Positions 16,972 to 25,755 of a stretch of 64,000 bases of DNA are shown piece after piece (the first letter of the stretch is position 1; each line of letters starts with the position of its first letter). The DNA is from Streptomyces sp. NBC_01723 (GTDB lineage Bacteria; Actinomycetota; Actinomycetes; Streptomycetales; Streptomycetaceae). The DNA lies in the NCBI RefSeq assembly GCF_036246005.1, contig NZ_CP109171.1:3832001-3896000 (forward strand), given 5' to 3'. The notes under the pieces are model-generated. The model ran no database searches, was not told where the DNA came from, and was given only the letters and a program-made list of their open reading frames with translations. A program made the position numbers and the translations under genes.

Positions 16972-18177
16972 ATGGAACGAGTGTTCGACTGCGATGTGCT
17001 GGTGATCGGCGGCGGCATCGTCGGCCTGTCGACGGCGTACGCGATCACGCGCGCCGCCCCGGGCACCCGGGTCACGGTGCTGGAGAAGGAACCGGGCCCG
17101 GCCCGGCACCAGACCGGCCGCAACAGCGGCGTCATCCACAGCGGGGTCTACTACCGCCCGGGCTCGCTCAAGGCGCGCTACGCGGTGCGGGGCGCCGCCG
17201 AGATGGTCAAGTTCTGCGCCGAGTACGGCATCGACCACGCCGTCACCGGCAAGCTGATCGTCGCCACCGACCGCGCCGAGCTGCCCCGCCTGCACGCCCT
17301 CGTCCAGCGCGGCCGGGAGAACGGCATTCCGGTGCGCGAGCTGGGCGCCGCCCAGATCCAGGAGTACGAGCCCGAGGTCAGGGGCCTCGCCGCCATACAC
17401 GTCGGCACCACCGGCGTCTGCGACTACGTCGCGGTCGCGCGGCAGCTGGCCCAGGCGTCCGGCGCGGAGCTGCGCTACGGCGCCGAGGTACGGCACATCG
17501 ACCGCCGCCCCGGTCTCGGCGTCGCCGTCCGCACCCGCTCCGGCGAGGTGCTCCGCGCCCGCGTCCTGGTCAACTGCGGCGGGCTGCACTGCGACGAGAT
17601 CGCCCGTCTGACCGGCGACGACCCGGGGATGCGCATCGTGCCGTTCCGGGGCGAGTACTACGAGCTGGCGCGTCCCGAGCTGGTGCGGGGACTGGTGTAC
17701 CCGGTGCCCGACCCGGCGTTCCCGTTCCTCGGGGTCCACCTCACCCGCGGCATCGACGGCGGCGTCCACCTCGGGCCGAACGCGGTGCCGGCGCTGGCCC
17801 GCGAGGGCTACGGCTGGGGTGTCGTCCGCCCCCGCGAGCTGGCCGCGACGCTGGCCTGGCCCGGCTCCTGGCACATCGCGCGGCGGCACTGGAGGTACGG
17901 CACCGGGGAGCTGCGCCGGTCCCTGTCCAAGGCGGCCTTCACCACCGCCGTACGCAGACTGCTGCCGTCCGTGACGGAGAGCGACCTGGTCGCGGCGCCG
18001 GCCGGCGTGCGGGCCCAGGCGGTGCTGGCCGACGGGACGCTGGTGGACGACTTCCTGATCAAGGAGGGCCCCCACGCGGTGCACGTACTGAACGCGCCGT
18101 CGCCCGCGGCCACCGCGGCCCTGCCGATCGGCCGGGAGGTGGGCCGCAGGGCACTGACCCTGCTGGGAGGCTCGTGA
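16972..18177 (+). CDS. lhgO: L-2-hydroxyglutarate oxidase family FAD enzyme
   Basis: About 401 residues. A DAO-type FAD oxidoreductase: DVLVIGGGIVGLSTAYAI is the N-terminal dinucleotide-binding motif, followed by LEKEPGPARHQTGRNSGVIHSGVYYRPGS-type FAD and substrate region (conserved GRNSGVIH of LhgO). VPFRGEYYEL and a C-terminal GVRAQAV complete the family pattern. LhgO oxidises L-2-hydroxyglutarate to 2-oxoglutarate, passing electrons to the membrane quinone pool, and removes a toxic by-product. ATG 16972 is preceded by GGGAGGTGG. The frame is open far upstream but only as a shadow of the preceding gene. The trmB frame begins with an overlapping GTGA at its stop. Confidence 0.88.
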   Translation: MERVFDCDVLVIGGGIVGLSTAYAITRAAPGTRVTVLEKEPGPARHQTGRNSGVIHSGVYYRPGSLKARYAVRGAAEMVKFCAEYGIDHAVTGKLIVATDRAELPRLHALVQRGRENGIPVRELGAAQIQEYEPEVRGLAAIHVGTTGVCDYVAVARQLAQASGAELRYGAEVRHIDRRPGLGVAVRTRSGEVLRARVLVNCGGLHCDEIARLTGDDPGMRIVPFRGEYYELARPELVRGLVYPVPDPAFPFLGVHLTRGIDGGVHLGPNAVPALAREGYGWGVVRPRELAATLAWPGSWHIARRHWRYGTGELRRSLSKAAFTTAVRRLLPSVTESDLVAAPAGVRAQAVLADGTLVDDFLIKEGPHAVHVLNAPSPAATAALPIGREVGRRALTLLGGS

Positions 18178-18212
18178 GCCCGGCACGGGCGGGCCGTAAA
18201 ATTGGGGGCACT

Positions 18213-19061
18213 GTGTCTGATTTCCCCAGCGCCCCCGACGCTCACCAGCCAGCCGCCACCCACACCGGCACCTCCCTGAGGCACACCCGTGCCAAGGGGG
18301 AGCCGCGCTTCCCGGACGGGCCGAAGGCCGATCCCGCCGGATCGCACTTCGAGCGGCGGATCCGCAGCTTCCAGCCCCGGCGCAGCCGCGTGACGGCCGG
18401 CCAGGCGGACGCGCTGCAAAGGCTGTGGCCCCTGTGGGGTCTGGACATCGACGGGCAGCGCGACCTCGACCTCGGCGAGCTGTTCGGCGACGCGCGCCCG
18501 GTCGTCCTGGAGATCGGCTTCGGCATGGGCGAGGCCACCGCGCAGATGGCCGAGGCCGACCCCGGCACCAACATCCTCGCCGTGGACGTCCACACCCCGG
18601 GCCAGGGCAACCTCCTCGGTCTCGCCGAGCGGAACGGCCTGTCCAACATCCGGGTGGCCAACGGCGACGCGATCATCCTGCTCCGCGAGATGCTAGCCCC
18701 CGGCTCGCTCGCCGGACTGCGCGTCTACTTCCCCGACCCGTGGCCGAAGAAGCGTCACCACAAGCGGCGCCTGATCCAGCGGGAGTTCCTGACCCTGGCC
18801 GCGACCCGGCTCGCGCCGGGCGCCTTCGTGCACTGCGCCACCGACTGGGAGCCGTACGCCGAGCAGATGCTCGACGAGCTGACCGCGCACCCCGACTTCG
18901 AGAACACCGCCCCGGACGGCGGTTTCGCGCCGCGTCCCGCGCACCGGCCGCTGACCCGGTTCGAGGGCCAGGGACTGGACAAGGGACATGTGGTGAACGA
19001 CCTGCTCTTCCGCCGCGTACAGCTCCGCGATCCCCACGAAGAGCAGCCCCCCACCGGTTAG
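18213..19061 (+). CDS. trmB: tRNA (guanine-N7-)-methyltransferase
   Basis: About 282 residues. The SAM-dependent enzyme that makes m7G46 in tRNA variable loops. The SAM motif VVLEIGFGMGEATAQMA and the family signature LRVYFPDPWPKKRHHKRRL are both present, plus the C-terminal TDWEPYAEQM. The N-terminal 60 residues are an actinobacterial extension. GTG 18213 is chosen because TAAAAT (18197-18202), a good -10, would place transcription within a few bases of it; an alternative GTG at 18174 overlaps the lhgO stop codon (GTGA) and would imply translational coupling. Both starts are plausible. Confidence 0.9.
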   Translation: MSDFPSAPDAHQPAATHTGTSLRHTRAKGEPRFPDGPKADPAGSHFERRIRSFQPRRSRVTAGQADALQRLWPLWGLDIDGQRDLDLGELFGDARPVVLEIGFGMGEATAQMAEADPGTNILAVDVHTPGQGNLLGLAERNGLSNIRVANGDAIILLREMLAPGSLAGLRVYFPDPWPKKRHHKRRLIQREFLTLAATRLAPGAFVHCATDWEPYAEQMLDELTAHPDFENTAPDGGFAPRPAHRPLTRFEGQGLDKGHVVNDLLFRRVQLRDPHEEQPPTG

Positions 19062-19071
19062 GGTCCATGCC

Positions 19072-20442
19072 GTGGCCAGTCCCCCGTGTCCGACGCGTCA
19101 GCCCACGTTCCCGCGTACGCATCCGCACTGGTGGCAGCGGTCCTGGGTGCGATACGGCGCGCTGATCACGCTGCTCGCGCTCTCCGGTCTGGTGATCCTG
19201 GCCCTGGTCCGCGAGCAGACCGGCACCCGGGGGTTCCTGGTCGGGCTCGGCCTCGCGGTGCTGCCCGTGCCGCTGCTCCTGGCCGCCTTCCGCTGGCTGG
19301 ACCGGGTCGACCCCGGCCCCTGGCGCAACCTGCTGTTCTGCTTCTCCTGGGGCGCCTGCGCGGCGGCGCTGATAGCGATCGTCGCCAACAGCTTCGCGAC
19401 CAGATGGATAGCGACCGCCACCGCGGACCCGGCGAGCGCGGACACCCTGGGCGCCACGGTGATAGCGCCGGTCGTCGAGGAGTCCGCCAAGGCCGCCGCG
19501 GTCCTCCTGGTCTTCCTGTTCCGCAGGCGTGACTTCACCGGCATAGTCGACGGAGTGGTGATCGCCGGGGTCACCGCCACCGGCTTCGCCTTCACCGAGA
19601 ACATCCTGTACCTCGGCACCGCGTTCGGCGCCGACCAGCTCACCGGCGGCAGCGGCATCGCCTCCGTCACCGCGGCGACCTTCTTCGTCCGCGTCGTGAT
19701 GTCCCCGTTCGCGCACCCGCTCTTCACCGTGCTCACCGGCATCGGCTTCGGCATCGCCGCGCTCTCCGCGGGCCGCCACCGCCTGCGCCGCGCCCTGCTC
19801 CCGCTCTCCGGCCTGCTGCTCGCGATGGGCGTGCACGCGCTGTGGAACGGCTCGGCCGCGTTCGGCGAGTACGGCTTCTACGCCGTGTACGCGGCCTTCA
19901 TGGTGCCGGCCTTCGGCCTGCTGACCTGGCTGGTGATCTGGACCCGGCAGCGCGAACTGGGCACCGTACGGGCCGAGCTGCCCGCGTATGTCCTGGCCGG
20001 ATGGCTGACGCCCGCGGAGCCGCACGCGCTCGGCTCGATGCGGGCCCGCCGCGTCGCCCGGCAGCACGCCCGGCGGCACGGCGGGAAGGAGGCGGCACGC
20101 GCGGTGGCCCAGTACGAGGCGTACGCGACCTCGCTGGCGTTCCTGCGGCAGCGCGGCCGCCGGGGCCGGGCGGGCGCCGACTACGCCGCGCGGGAGCGGG
20201 AGATGCTGGACGCCCTGTGGCACCGGCGCGGCGCGGCCCGCCCGGCCCTGGACCACGCGGCCCGCTCGACGGCACCACCCGTACCCCGGCCCGCGCCGCC
20301 CTGGGCGTACCCGTACGCCACCTACGGCCCGTACGGCGGCGGCCCTCCGGCGCCGTACCCGGCCCAGACGCCGTACCCCGCTCAGGCGCCGTACGTCCCG
20401 TACGCCCACCCGTACGCACCGCCGGGCCCCTACCGCCCGTAG
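19072..20442 (+). CDS. PrsW-family intramembrane protease
   Basis: A 456-residue protein with about eight membrane segments in residues 25-300. The PrsW motifs are visible: APVVEESAK (EExxx glutamates), FAFTEN, FAHPLFT and HALWN, which carry the likely metal or catalytic residues. B. subtilis PrsW cleaves the anti-sigma factor RsiW; CAAX-protease relatives share the fold. The C-terminal 150 residues are cytoplasmic, basic, then rich in Tyr/Pro (repeats of the PYPAQ type). It starts 10 bp after trmB and is probably cotranscribed. The fused ECF/anti-sigma protein 10 kb away would be one candidate substrate, but this is only a guess. Confidence 0.85.
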   Translation: MASPPCPTRQPTFPRTHPHWWQRSWVRYGALITLLALSGLVILALVREQTGTRGFLVGLGLAVLPVPLLLAAFRWLDRVDPGPWRNLLFCFSWGACAAALIAIVANSFATRWIATATADPASADTLGATVIAPVVEESAKAAAVLLVFLFRRRDFTGIVDGVVIAGVTATGFAFTENILYLGTAFGADQLTGGSGIASVTAATFFVRVVMSPFAHPLFTVLTGIGFGIAALSAGRHRLRRALLPLSGLLLAMGVHALWNGSAAFGEYGFYAVYAAFMVPAFGLLTWLVIWTRQRELGTVRAELPAYVLAGWLTPAEPHALGSMRARRVARQHARRHGGKEAARAVAQYEAYATSLAFLRQRGRRGRAGADYAAREREMLDALWHRRGAARPALDHAARSTAPPVPRPAPPWAYPYATYGPYGGGPPAPYPAQTPYPAQAPYVPYAHPYAPPGPYRP

Positions 20443-20464
20443 GCGGGCACCGGCGGCGTCACAC

Positions 20465-21409
20465 TCAGGCCGAGGCCCGCGTCAGCCGCGCGACCTCGTC
20501 GTCCGTCAGGCTCAGCTCCGCGACGCCCAGCAGCGCGGGCAGCTGCTCCACCGTGCGCGCGGACGCGATCGGCGCGGCCACCGTCGGTTGCGCGGCCAGC
20601 CAGGCGAGGGCGACCGTGGCGACGGGGGCGTCGTGGGCCTCGGCGATCTCGTCCAGGGCGGCGAGCACCCGCCGGCCGCGCTCGGTCTCCAGGTGCTTGC
20701 CCGCACCGCCCGCACGCGGGCTGTCGACGCTCGCGCCGGGCCGGTACTTGCCGGTGAGGAAGCCGGCCGCGAGGGCGTAGTACGGCACGGCGGCCAGGCC
20801 CGACCGCTCGGCGAGGTCGCGCAGCCCGCCCTCGTAGGTGTCGCGCGAGACCAGGTTGTAGTGCGGCTGGAGGGCGACGTACCGGGCGAGCCCCTCGCGG
20901 TCGGAGAACTCCAGGGAGGCCGCGAGCCGCTCGGCGGAGATGTTGGAGGCGGCGATGTGCCGCACCTTGCCCGCCTTCACCAGCTCGTCCAGCGCGCCGA
21001 TGATCTCCTCGACCGGCACCTCGGGCTTGTCGAAGTGCGTGTAGTAGAGGTCGATGTGATCGGTGCCCAGGCGGCGCAGCGAGGCGTCGGCCGCCGCCTT
21101 GATGTTCGCGGCGGACAGGCCCGGGTACTCGGGGTGCTGGCTGACCTTGGTGGCGAGGACGACGTCGTCACGGTTGCCGCGGGCCGCGAACCACCGGCCG
21201 AGGACGGTCTCGGACTCGCCGCCGCTGTTGCCGTCGACCCAGGCGGAGTACGAGTCGGCGGTGTCCACGAAGTTGCCGCCGGCCGCCGTGTAGGCGTCCA
21301 GGACGGCGAAGGAGCGGTCCTGGTCGGCGGTCCAGCCGAAGACGTTGCCGCCGAGGGCGAGGGGGAAGACCTCCAGGTCGGAGGAGCCGAGCTTGCGCAG
21401 AGAAGTCAT
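20465..21409 (-). CDS. Aldo/keto reductase
   Basis: About 314 residues, a TIM-barrel NADPH-dependent carbonyl reductase. The catalytic tetrad can be placed: Asp and Tyr in NFVDTADSYSAW, Lys in VLATKVSQHP, His in LYYTHFDKPEVP. The C-terminal cofactor-binding part is present (VAAPIASARTVEQL). The closest known type is the general stress AKR12/YhdN-like group. ATG 21409 fits the conserved N-terminus MTSLRKLG; the ribosome site is weak. It converges with prsW (22-bp gap). Substrate unknown. Confidence 0.88.
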   Translation of the reverse strand: MTSLRKLGSSDLEVFPLALGGNVFGWTADQDRSFAVLDAYTAAGGNFVDTADSYSAWVDGNSGGESETVLGRWFAARGNRDDVVLATKVSQHPEYPGLSAANIKAAADASLRRLGTDHIDLYYTHFDKPEVPVEEIIGALDELVKAGKVRHIAASNISAERLAASLEFSDREGLARYVALQPHYNLVSRDTYEGGLRDLAERSGLAAVPYYALAAGFLTGKYRPGASVDSPRAGGAGKHLETERGRRVLAALDEIAEAHDAPVATVALAWLAAQPTVAAPIASARTVEQLPALLGVAELSLTDDEVARLTRASA

Positions 21410-21457
21410 GTAGGGCGTCAACGAACGCACCGGATCAGGTCATTCCGGCACGGACGC

Positions 21458-21506
21458 AAAAACCCCGCAAACCGGCAGCCCTGACGTCGGGGGGTTGCCG
21501 TCAGGA
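21458..21506 (-). terminator. Terminator of the M23 peptidase gene
   Basis: On the minus strand an imperfect GC-rich hairpin built from AACCCC and GGGGTT ends in GGGGTTTTTGCG, a rho-independent arrangement just downstream of the peptidase stop codon. Confidence 0.5.
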
Positions 21507-21544
21507 CCGCCGGGGACCAGCGGGGAAGCGGATGGGCCGGTGGC

Positions 21545-22582
21545 TCAGGGTGTGAGGCCCTTACTCTGCAGCCAGGCCATCGGGTCGATGCCGGAGCCGC
21601 CGTCGGCGTGGACCTCCATGTGGAGGTGGGCGCCGGTGACGTTGCCGGTGGCGCCGACGCGGCCGATGACGTCACCGGTGGTGACCTCCTGACCGACGCT
21701 GACGCTGATCGAGGACTGGTGGGCGTACCAGATCTCGGTGCCGTCATCCAGGGTGAGCACGGTCTTGTAGCCGTACGACCCGTCCCAGCCGGCCGACGTG
21801 ATGGTGCCGCTGTGCACGGCCTTGAGCAGCGTGCCCGTGGGTGCGGCGAAGTCGAGGCCGGTGTGGTGGCCGGAGGACCAGTAGGCGCCGGCCTGACCGA
21901 AGGTCGAGGAGATCGTGTACGAGGAGGTCGGCAGCGTGAACTGCATGGCCAGCTTGGCCAGGCGCTCGGCCTCGGCCTTCTTCGCGGCCTCCTCCTCCGC
22001 CTTCTTCTTGGCGGCGGCGGCCTTGGCCTCGGCCTCCTTCTCCGCCTTGGCGGCGGCTTCCGCGGCCTTCTTCTCGGCGGCCGCGGCGGCCTCGGCGGCG
22101 GCCTTGGTCTCGACCTGGGCCTGCTGCTGCTCGGCCTGCGCCATGATCCGGGCCCGCAGGGACTCACCGGCGCCGGCGGTGTCGGTGCCCTCCGCGGTGT
22201 CGGCGGCGGCGGTCACGCCGATGCCGCTGAGCGGGGTGCTGGAGCCCTCCGGCTGCGGTGCGTCGTCGGAGATGAGCGAGCCGACGTTGGGCAGGTCCGG
22301 CATGGAGATCGACACCGGCGGCTTGCCGGTCTGCGCGCTGGCCATGCCGCCCGCACCGACGGCGGCTATGACACCGACGCCGAGGACGGTGGAGCTGCGG
22401 GCGAGCCCGCCACGCTGCTTGGCGACGCGGTGCCGGCCGCGTACGGGGCGGATGGAGTCCTCGGTGGGATTCCACTCCTCCCAAGGACCCTCTTCGGTGC
22501 GGTAGTTCTCGTAGCCGAAGGTGTCGGTGTCGTGCCGACTGGGCACGAACGGGGCCTCGGGGGCAGGCCGGTTGGACGCCAC
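21545..22582 (-). CDS. M23 (LytM-type) cell-wall peptidase with coiled coil
   Basis: A 345-residue protein. A 60-residue charged N-terminal tail precedes a hydrophobic signal or anchor (about 62-85; STVLGVGVIAAVGAGGMASAQ). A very Ala/Glu/Lys-rich coiled coil spans about 145-212. The peptidase domain (about 222-343) has the zinc ligands in HHTGLDFAAP and HLHMEVH. M23 enzymes cut peptidoglycan cross-bridges or activate other hydrolases. GTG 22582 has AAGGAG nine bases upstream. The mRNA leader contains a c-di-AMP riboswitch, which fits control of wall hydrolases by this messenger in actinobacteria. Confidence 0.92.
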   Translation of the reverse strand: MASNRPAPEAPFVPSRHDTDTFGYENYRTEEGPWEEWNPTEDSIRPVRGRHRVAKQRGGLARSSTVLGVGVIAAVGAGGMASAQTGKPPVSISMPDLPNVGSLISDDAPQPEGSSTPLSGIGVTAAADTAEGTDTAGAGESLRARIMAQAEQQQAQVETKAAAEAAAAAEKKAAEAAAKAEKEAEAKAAAAKKKAEEEAAKKAEAERLAKLAMQFTLPTSSYTISSTFGQAGAYWSSGHHTGLDFAAPTGTLLKAVHSGTITSAGWDGSYGYKTVLTLDDGTEIWYAHQSSISVSVGQEVTTGDVIGRVGATGNVTGAHLHMEVHADGGSGIDPMAWLQSKGLTP

Positions 22583-22607
22583 GTGGGCGTACTCCTTTCC
22601 TTCCTTT

Positions 22608-22739
22608 CGCCTACCGGGTTAGCTGACGGGTTCGGAGCAGGAAGGTCTCCTACGCGCGCATGCAGCCGTGTTGCCACGGCGTCAAACGCCCGATTCACCC
22701 CAATGTGGTGGTTCCCCGGTTCCCTTGCGGGATTCGGCG
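22608..22739 (-). promoter_or_regulatory. c-di-AMP (ydaO/yuaA) riboswitch
   Basis: On the minus strand the 132-nt leader matches the ydaO aptamer from end to end: CGCCGAATC at the 5' side, GGGAACCGGGGAACC, TTGGGGTGAATCGGGCG, then GCTCCGAACCCGTCAGC and TAACCCGGTAGGCG, whose GGCG closes the P1 stem with the 5' CGCC. c-di-AMP binding normally switches the downstream gene off. The aptamer ends about 25 nt before the GTG start and next to the AAGGAG ribosome site. I see no separate terminator hairpin, so control of translation, or premature termination within the leader, are both possible. Confidence 0.93.
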
Positions 22740-22973
22740 CGTGCGCACGGAGCCGCCTTCTGTGACGGCTGGGACGACCGCGCTGCGTTATCGAACGTTA
22801 ATAGACCCGGGGGCCGGATTCCAAGCTGTTCCTCTTGATCGTTAACGAAGACAGCCGGGACGTACACCTCAGGATCGGTGAAAACCGGGCGAGTTGACCG
22901 CGCCTCGGTATTCCCCTTCACGGCATTTCTTTCTGACGGTACGTCAGTTGTTATGCGGAGGGATGCCACCCCG
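22740..22973 (-). other. Upstream promoter region of the riboswitch transcript
   Basis: This region must hold the promoter of the riboswitch-M23 transcript. It is relatively AT-rich around 22790-22850 (minus strand CTATTAACGTTCGATAACG), the best place for a -10, but I cannot fix a -35/-10 pair. Confidence 0.4.
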
Positions 22974-24209
22974 TCACGGCTCGTGACAATGATCATGGTC
23001 GCCGCGCCGTGGCCGCCGTACGGCGAGCAGCGCCATGTCGTCCGCCATCCCGCCCCCTGAGTGGCGGCGCACGTCGCGGGCGAGGGTTTCGAGCAGCTTC
23101 GCCGGATGACGGAAGACGCGACCGGACAGCCGCGCGTACGGATCGTAGAACTCCCCCCGCTCGTCCCGGGCTTCCGACAGTCCGTCGGTGTACAGCAGCA
23201 GCGTGGCCCCACCGGGGAAGGCCGTCTCCTCCGCGCGGTCGGGCCACACACCCAGCTCGCCCATGCCGAGCGGCAGCGCCGACTCCCGGGCGGGCAGCGG
23301 CCCCAGGGTGCCGTCGCCGTGGAGCAGCAGGGGCGGCGGATGCCCGCGGTTGACGATGCGTACGGTCCCGGCGCCGTGCGGGAGTTCGGCGAGGACGGCG
23401 GTGGTGAAGCCCTCGAAGGCGTCCAGTCCCTCGCGCCGGGTGCCCTCGCGGGCCAGCGCCCGCTCCAGGCGCTGTGCCACCGCCTCCAGCGTCGCCTCCT
23501 GTTCGGCGGCCTCCCGGAAGGCGCCGATCACCACGGCGACGGCGGCCACCGCTCCCATGCCCTTGCCCCGCACGTCCCCCACGATGAGCCGGACGCCGCG
23601 CGCACTGTCCTGCACCGCGTACAGGTCACCGCCGATGAAGGCGCCGGCCTGCGCGGCCTCGTAGCAGGCGGCGATCTCGAAGCCGGCGATCCGCTCGGCC
23701 GGCTCGGGCAGTACGGCGCGCTGGGCGGCCTCGGCGATCTCCCGGGCGATGGCGAGGCGCTCGTCGGTGCGGCGGACGAAGGCGTTGACGAAGACGGCGA
23801 GCGCGGCGACCGTCGCGATGGTGATCAGCTCGGTGAGGGAGTCGACGTAGTGGATGACGCCCTTGCCGAGCTGCAGCCCGATGACCGAGGCGACCACGGC
23901 GATCCCGGTGAGCGCGGTGCCCCGCCGGGAGTAGATCGGGGCGGCGACCAGCGGCGCGGCGGTGTAGAGGGGACCGGCGGTGAAGTAGCGCGGGGTGAAG
24001 ATGTCGTACAGGACGGCGACGACGATCAGCAGTACGGGGAGCGAGCGCGCGAGGGTGCGGCCGTAGGACGTGCGCCACGGCCTCGGCTGCCCGGCGGGCG
24101 GCACGGGCGCCATCTCGCCCCCGAGGCCCGGGTCGGGCACGGGATCGCCGGGGAGCCGGCCGCCGGCTCTGGCGTACGCTCCCTCGTCCTCCACATCGCC
24201 TGCCCGCAC
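22974..24209 (-). CDS. Membrane-anchored PP2C (SpoIIE/RsbU-type) phosphatase
   Basis: About 411 residues. Roughly 45 N-terminal residues are followed by membrane segments (about 50-150; SLPVLLIVVAVLYDIFTPRYF, VAALAVFVNAFV), then an RsbU-like PP2C domain (about 170-400) with FIGGDLYAVQ, LIVGDVRGKGMGAVAA and a C-terminal GGMADDMALLAVR, which supply the metal-binding acidic residues. Such enzymes dephosphorylate anti-anti-sigma proteins. No extracellular sensor domain is evident. GTG 24209 has GGGAG seven bases upstream; a later ATG at 24113 is possible. In-frame sequence further upstream runs into the tRNA gene and is not coding. It shares direction with the M23 gene but the riboswitch promoter lies between. 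Confidence 0.83.
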   Translation of the reverse strand: MRAGDVEDEGAYARAGGRLPGDPVPDPGLGGEMAPVPPAGQPRPWRTSYGRTLARSLPVLLIVVAVLYDIFTPRYFTAGPLYTAAPLVAAPIYSRRGTALTGIAVVASVIGLQLGKGVIHYVDSLTELITIATVAALAVFVNAFVRRTDERLAIAREIAEAAQRAVLPEPAERIAGFEIAACYEAAQAGAFIGGDLYAVQDSARGVRLIVGDVRGKGMGAVAAVAVVIGAFREAAEQEATLEAVAQRLERALAREGTRREGLDAFEGFTTAVLAELPHGAGTVRIVNRGHPPPLLLHGDGTLGPLPARESALPLGMGELGVWPDRAEETAFPGGATLLLYTDGLSEARDERGEFYDPYARLSGRVFRHPAKLLETLARDVRRHSGGGMADDMALLAVRRPRRGDHDHCHEP

Positions 24210-24315
24210 CACTGGTCTCCCGCCGCCCCCTGTCCGCGCCGCTTGCCGTGCCGTACTCCAGGTTTCCCGCGACGGGGGTGGGCGGCGAGTGGTGAGGGCC
24301 GAGCGGGTGAACGCA

Positions 24316-24351
24316 CCGAGGGCCGGAACCCTTTCGGATTCCGGCCCTCGG
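24316..24351 (-). terminator. Terminator downstream of initiator tRNA
   Basis: CCGAGGGCCGGAA (24316-24328) and TTCCGGCCCTCGG (24339-24351) form a perfect 13-bp stem with a 10-nt loop just 3' of the tRNA gene. No T-run follows, as is common in Streptomyces. Confidence 0.75.
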
Positions 24352-24358
24352 CCTTCAG

Positions 24359-24432
24359 TAGCGGGGACAGGATTTGAACCTGCGACCTCTGGGTTATGAG
24401 CCCAGCGAGCTACCGAGCTGCTCCACCCCGCG
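24359..24432 (-). tRNA. Initiator tRNA-fMet (CAT)
   Basis: A 74-nt cloverleaf with anticodon CAT. Initiator features are visible: an unpaired first position (C1 opposite T72) and three consecutive G-C pairs in the anticodon stem (GGG/CCC). CCA is not encoded. A -10-like TACAGT sits on the minus strand at 24447-24452, 14 bases upstream. Confidence 0.93.
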
Positions 24433-24488
24433 TCGTTGTGTTCACCACTGTACGTCATCCCGGGGGCCGAATGCACATCGGTATCCCT

Positions 24489-25646
24489 CTATCCCGCCAG
24501 GTGGCGGTTGGGCGCCTTCGCCCGCCCTTCGTACTCCGGCAGTACGACGACGACGGCGCCCCCGGCGGCGAGCACCCCGCCGCCGTCCGCCCCCGGCACG
24601 AAGGTGTCCGGCTCCCGCCAGGCCGTGACCACGCGACGCACCCCGGCGTCGAGGATCAGCCGGGCGCAGGGCGCGGGCCTGGAGGCGCGGCGCGCACAGG
24701 GCTCCAGGCTGCTGTACACGGTGGCACCCGCGAGCCGCGGATCGGAGCGGTCGACCTTGGCGAGCGCGGCCTCCTCGGCGTGCACGACGGCGTCGCCGCC
24801 CTCCCGCGAGTACCCCCGCGCCAGCTCGCTCCCGTCGGCGGCGACCACGACCGCCCCCACGCTGAACGCCGTCCGGGACGGCGGGCACAGCTCCGCCAGC
24901 TCGCAGGCGAGCGCCAGCCAGTGCCGGTCGGCGGCGCTCACGCGGTCGCCGGTGCCGGGTGCGGTCGGCAGGTACCGCATCAGCACGACGTCCTCGATCC
25001 GCCGCGACTCCACCAGCCGCAGCCGCCCGCCCTGGTAGGCGCCGGGCCCGAAGAGCCGGGGCGCGGCCGGGTCACCGACGAGCAGGGGCGCGAGTACGAG
25101 CTGCAGCTCGTCGGCGAGTTCCTGCTGGAGCAGCTGGGTGTGGACGGTCCCGCCCCCCTCCACCATGAGCCGCCGCACCCCGCGCCGGTCGTACAGGTAC
25201 TCGAGCACCGCCCGCCAGTGGAGCGAGTCGCCGAGCGGGACGACGACATCGCCGGCGATCCCCAGTGCCCGGGCCCGTCCGGCCCCCTCGTCCGTGGTCA
25301 GCAGCACCTTCTCCCCACCGGTGTGCCAGAACCGCGCCGCCGGGTCGAGTTCACCGCTGCCGCTGACGGTGACCTTGAGCGGGTACTCGGCCCTGCCGTC
25401 CGCCACCCGCGCCGCCCGCCGCTCGGCGGAGTTCACCAGCAGCCGCGGATTGTCGGCCCGGATCGTCCCGGCGCCGACCAGGATCGCGTCCACCGAGGCC
25501 CGCACCTCGTCGACCCGCTCGAAGTCGGCGGGGCTGGACAGCAGGAGCCGGTCGGGCCCGGTGTCGTCCAGACAGCCGTCGAGGGAGACGGCGGCGGAGA
25601 GAAGGACGTAGGGGAGGGGCCTGCCGGCCCTCTCGTGGGCGGTCAT
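24489..25646 (-). CDS. RibD-like reductase-deaminase fusion with reversed domain order
   Basis: About 385 residues. The N-terminal part (about 10-235) is a RibD_C/HTP reductase fold: LSAAVSLDGCLDD, ILVGAGTIRADNPRL and LMVEGGGTVHTQLL. The C-terminal part (about 245-370) is a cytidine-deaminase-like zinc domain with VHAEEAAL and EPCARRASRPAPCARL (HAE and PCxxC-type ligands). Bona fide RibD has the deaminase first. The parts match the two riboflavin steps (deamination and reduction of the pyrimidine), but the reversed order suggests a separately assembled paralogue; no other riboflavin gene is nearby. ATG 25646 has GAAGGAG 11 bases upstream. The C-terminal deaminase PCxxxxxxxPC spacing looks intact. 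Confidence 0.8.
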   Translation of the reverse strand: MTAHERAGRPLPYVLLSAAVSLDGCLDDTGPDRLLLSSPADFERVDEVRASVDAILVGAGTIRADNPRLLVNSAERRAARVADGRAEYPLKVTVSGSGELDPAARFWHTGGEKVLLTTDEGAGRARALGIAGDVVVPLGDSLHWRAVLEYLYDRRGVRRLMVEGGGTVHTQLLQQELADELQLVLAPLLVGDPAAPRLFGPGAYQGGRLRLVESRRIEDVVLMRYLPTAPGTGDRVSAADRHWLALACELAELCPPSRTAFSVGAVVVAADGSELARGYSREGGDAVVHAEEAALAKVDRSDPRLAGATVYSSLEPCARRASRPAPCARLILDAGVRRVVTAWREPDTFVPGADGGGVLAAGGAVVVVLPEYEGRAKAPNRHLAG

Positions 25647-25755
25647 GTCCGGACGTGCTCCTTCGTGCTTCGGCCCCGGTCGCGGAACCGCCCCGCGGGC
25701 CGTTCCCGCCGGGGCCGTACTCGCCGTCACGGTAGCCGTCCCACGCCGGCGTCGT

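Noticed and set aside
24210..24476. N-terminal extension of the membrane PP2C phosphatase.
   Set aside because: It reads through the initiator tRNA gene and its terminator.
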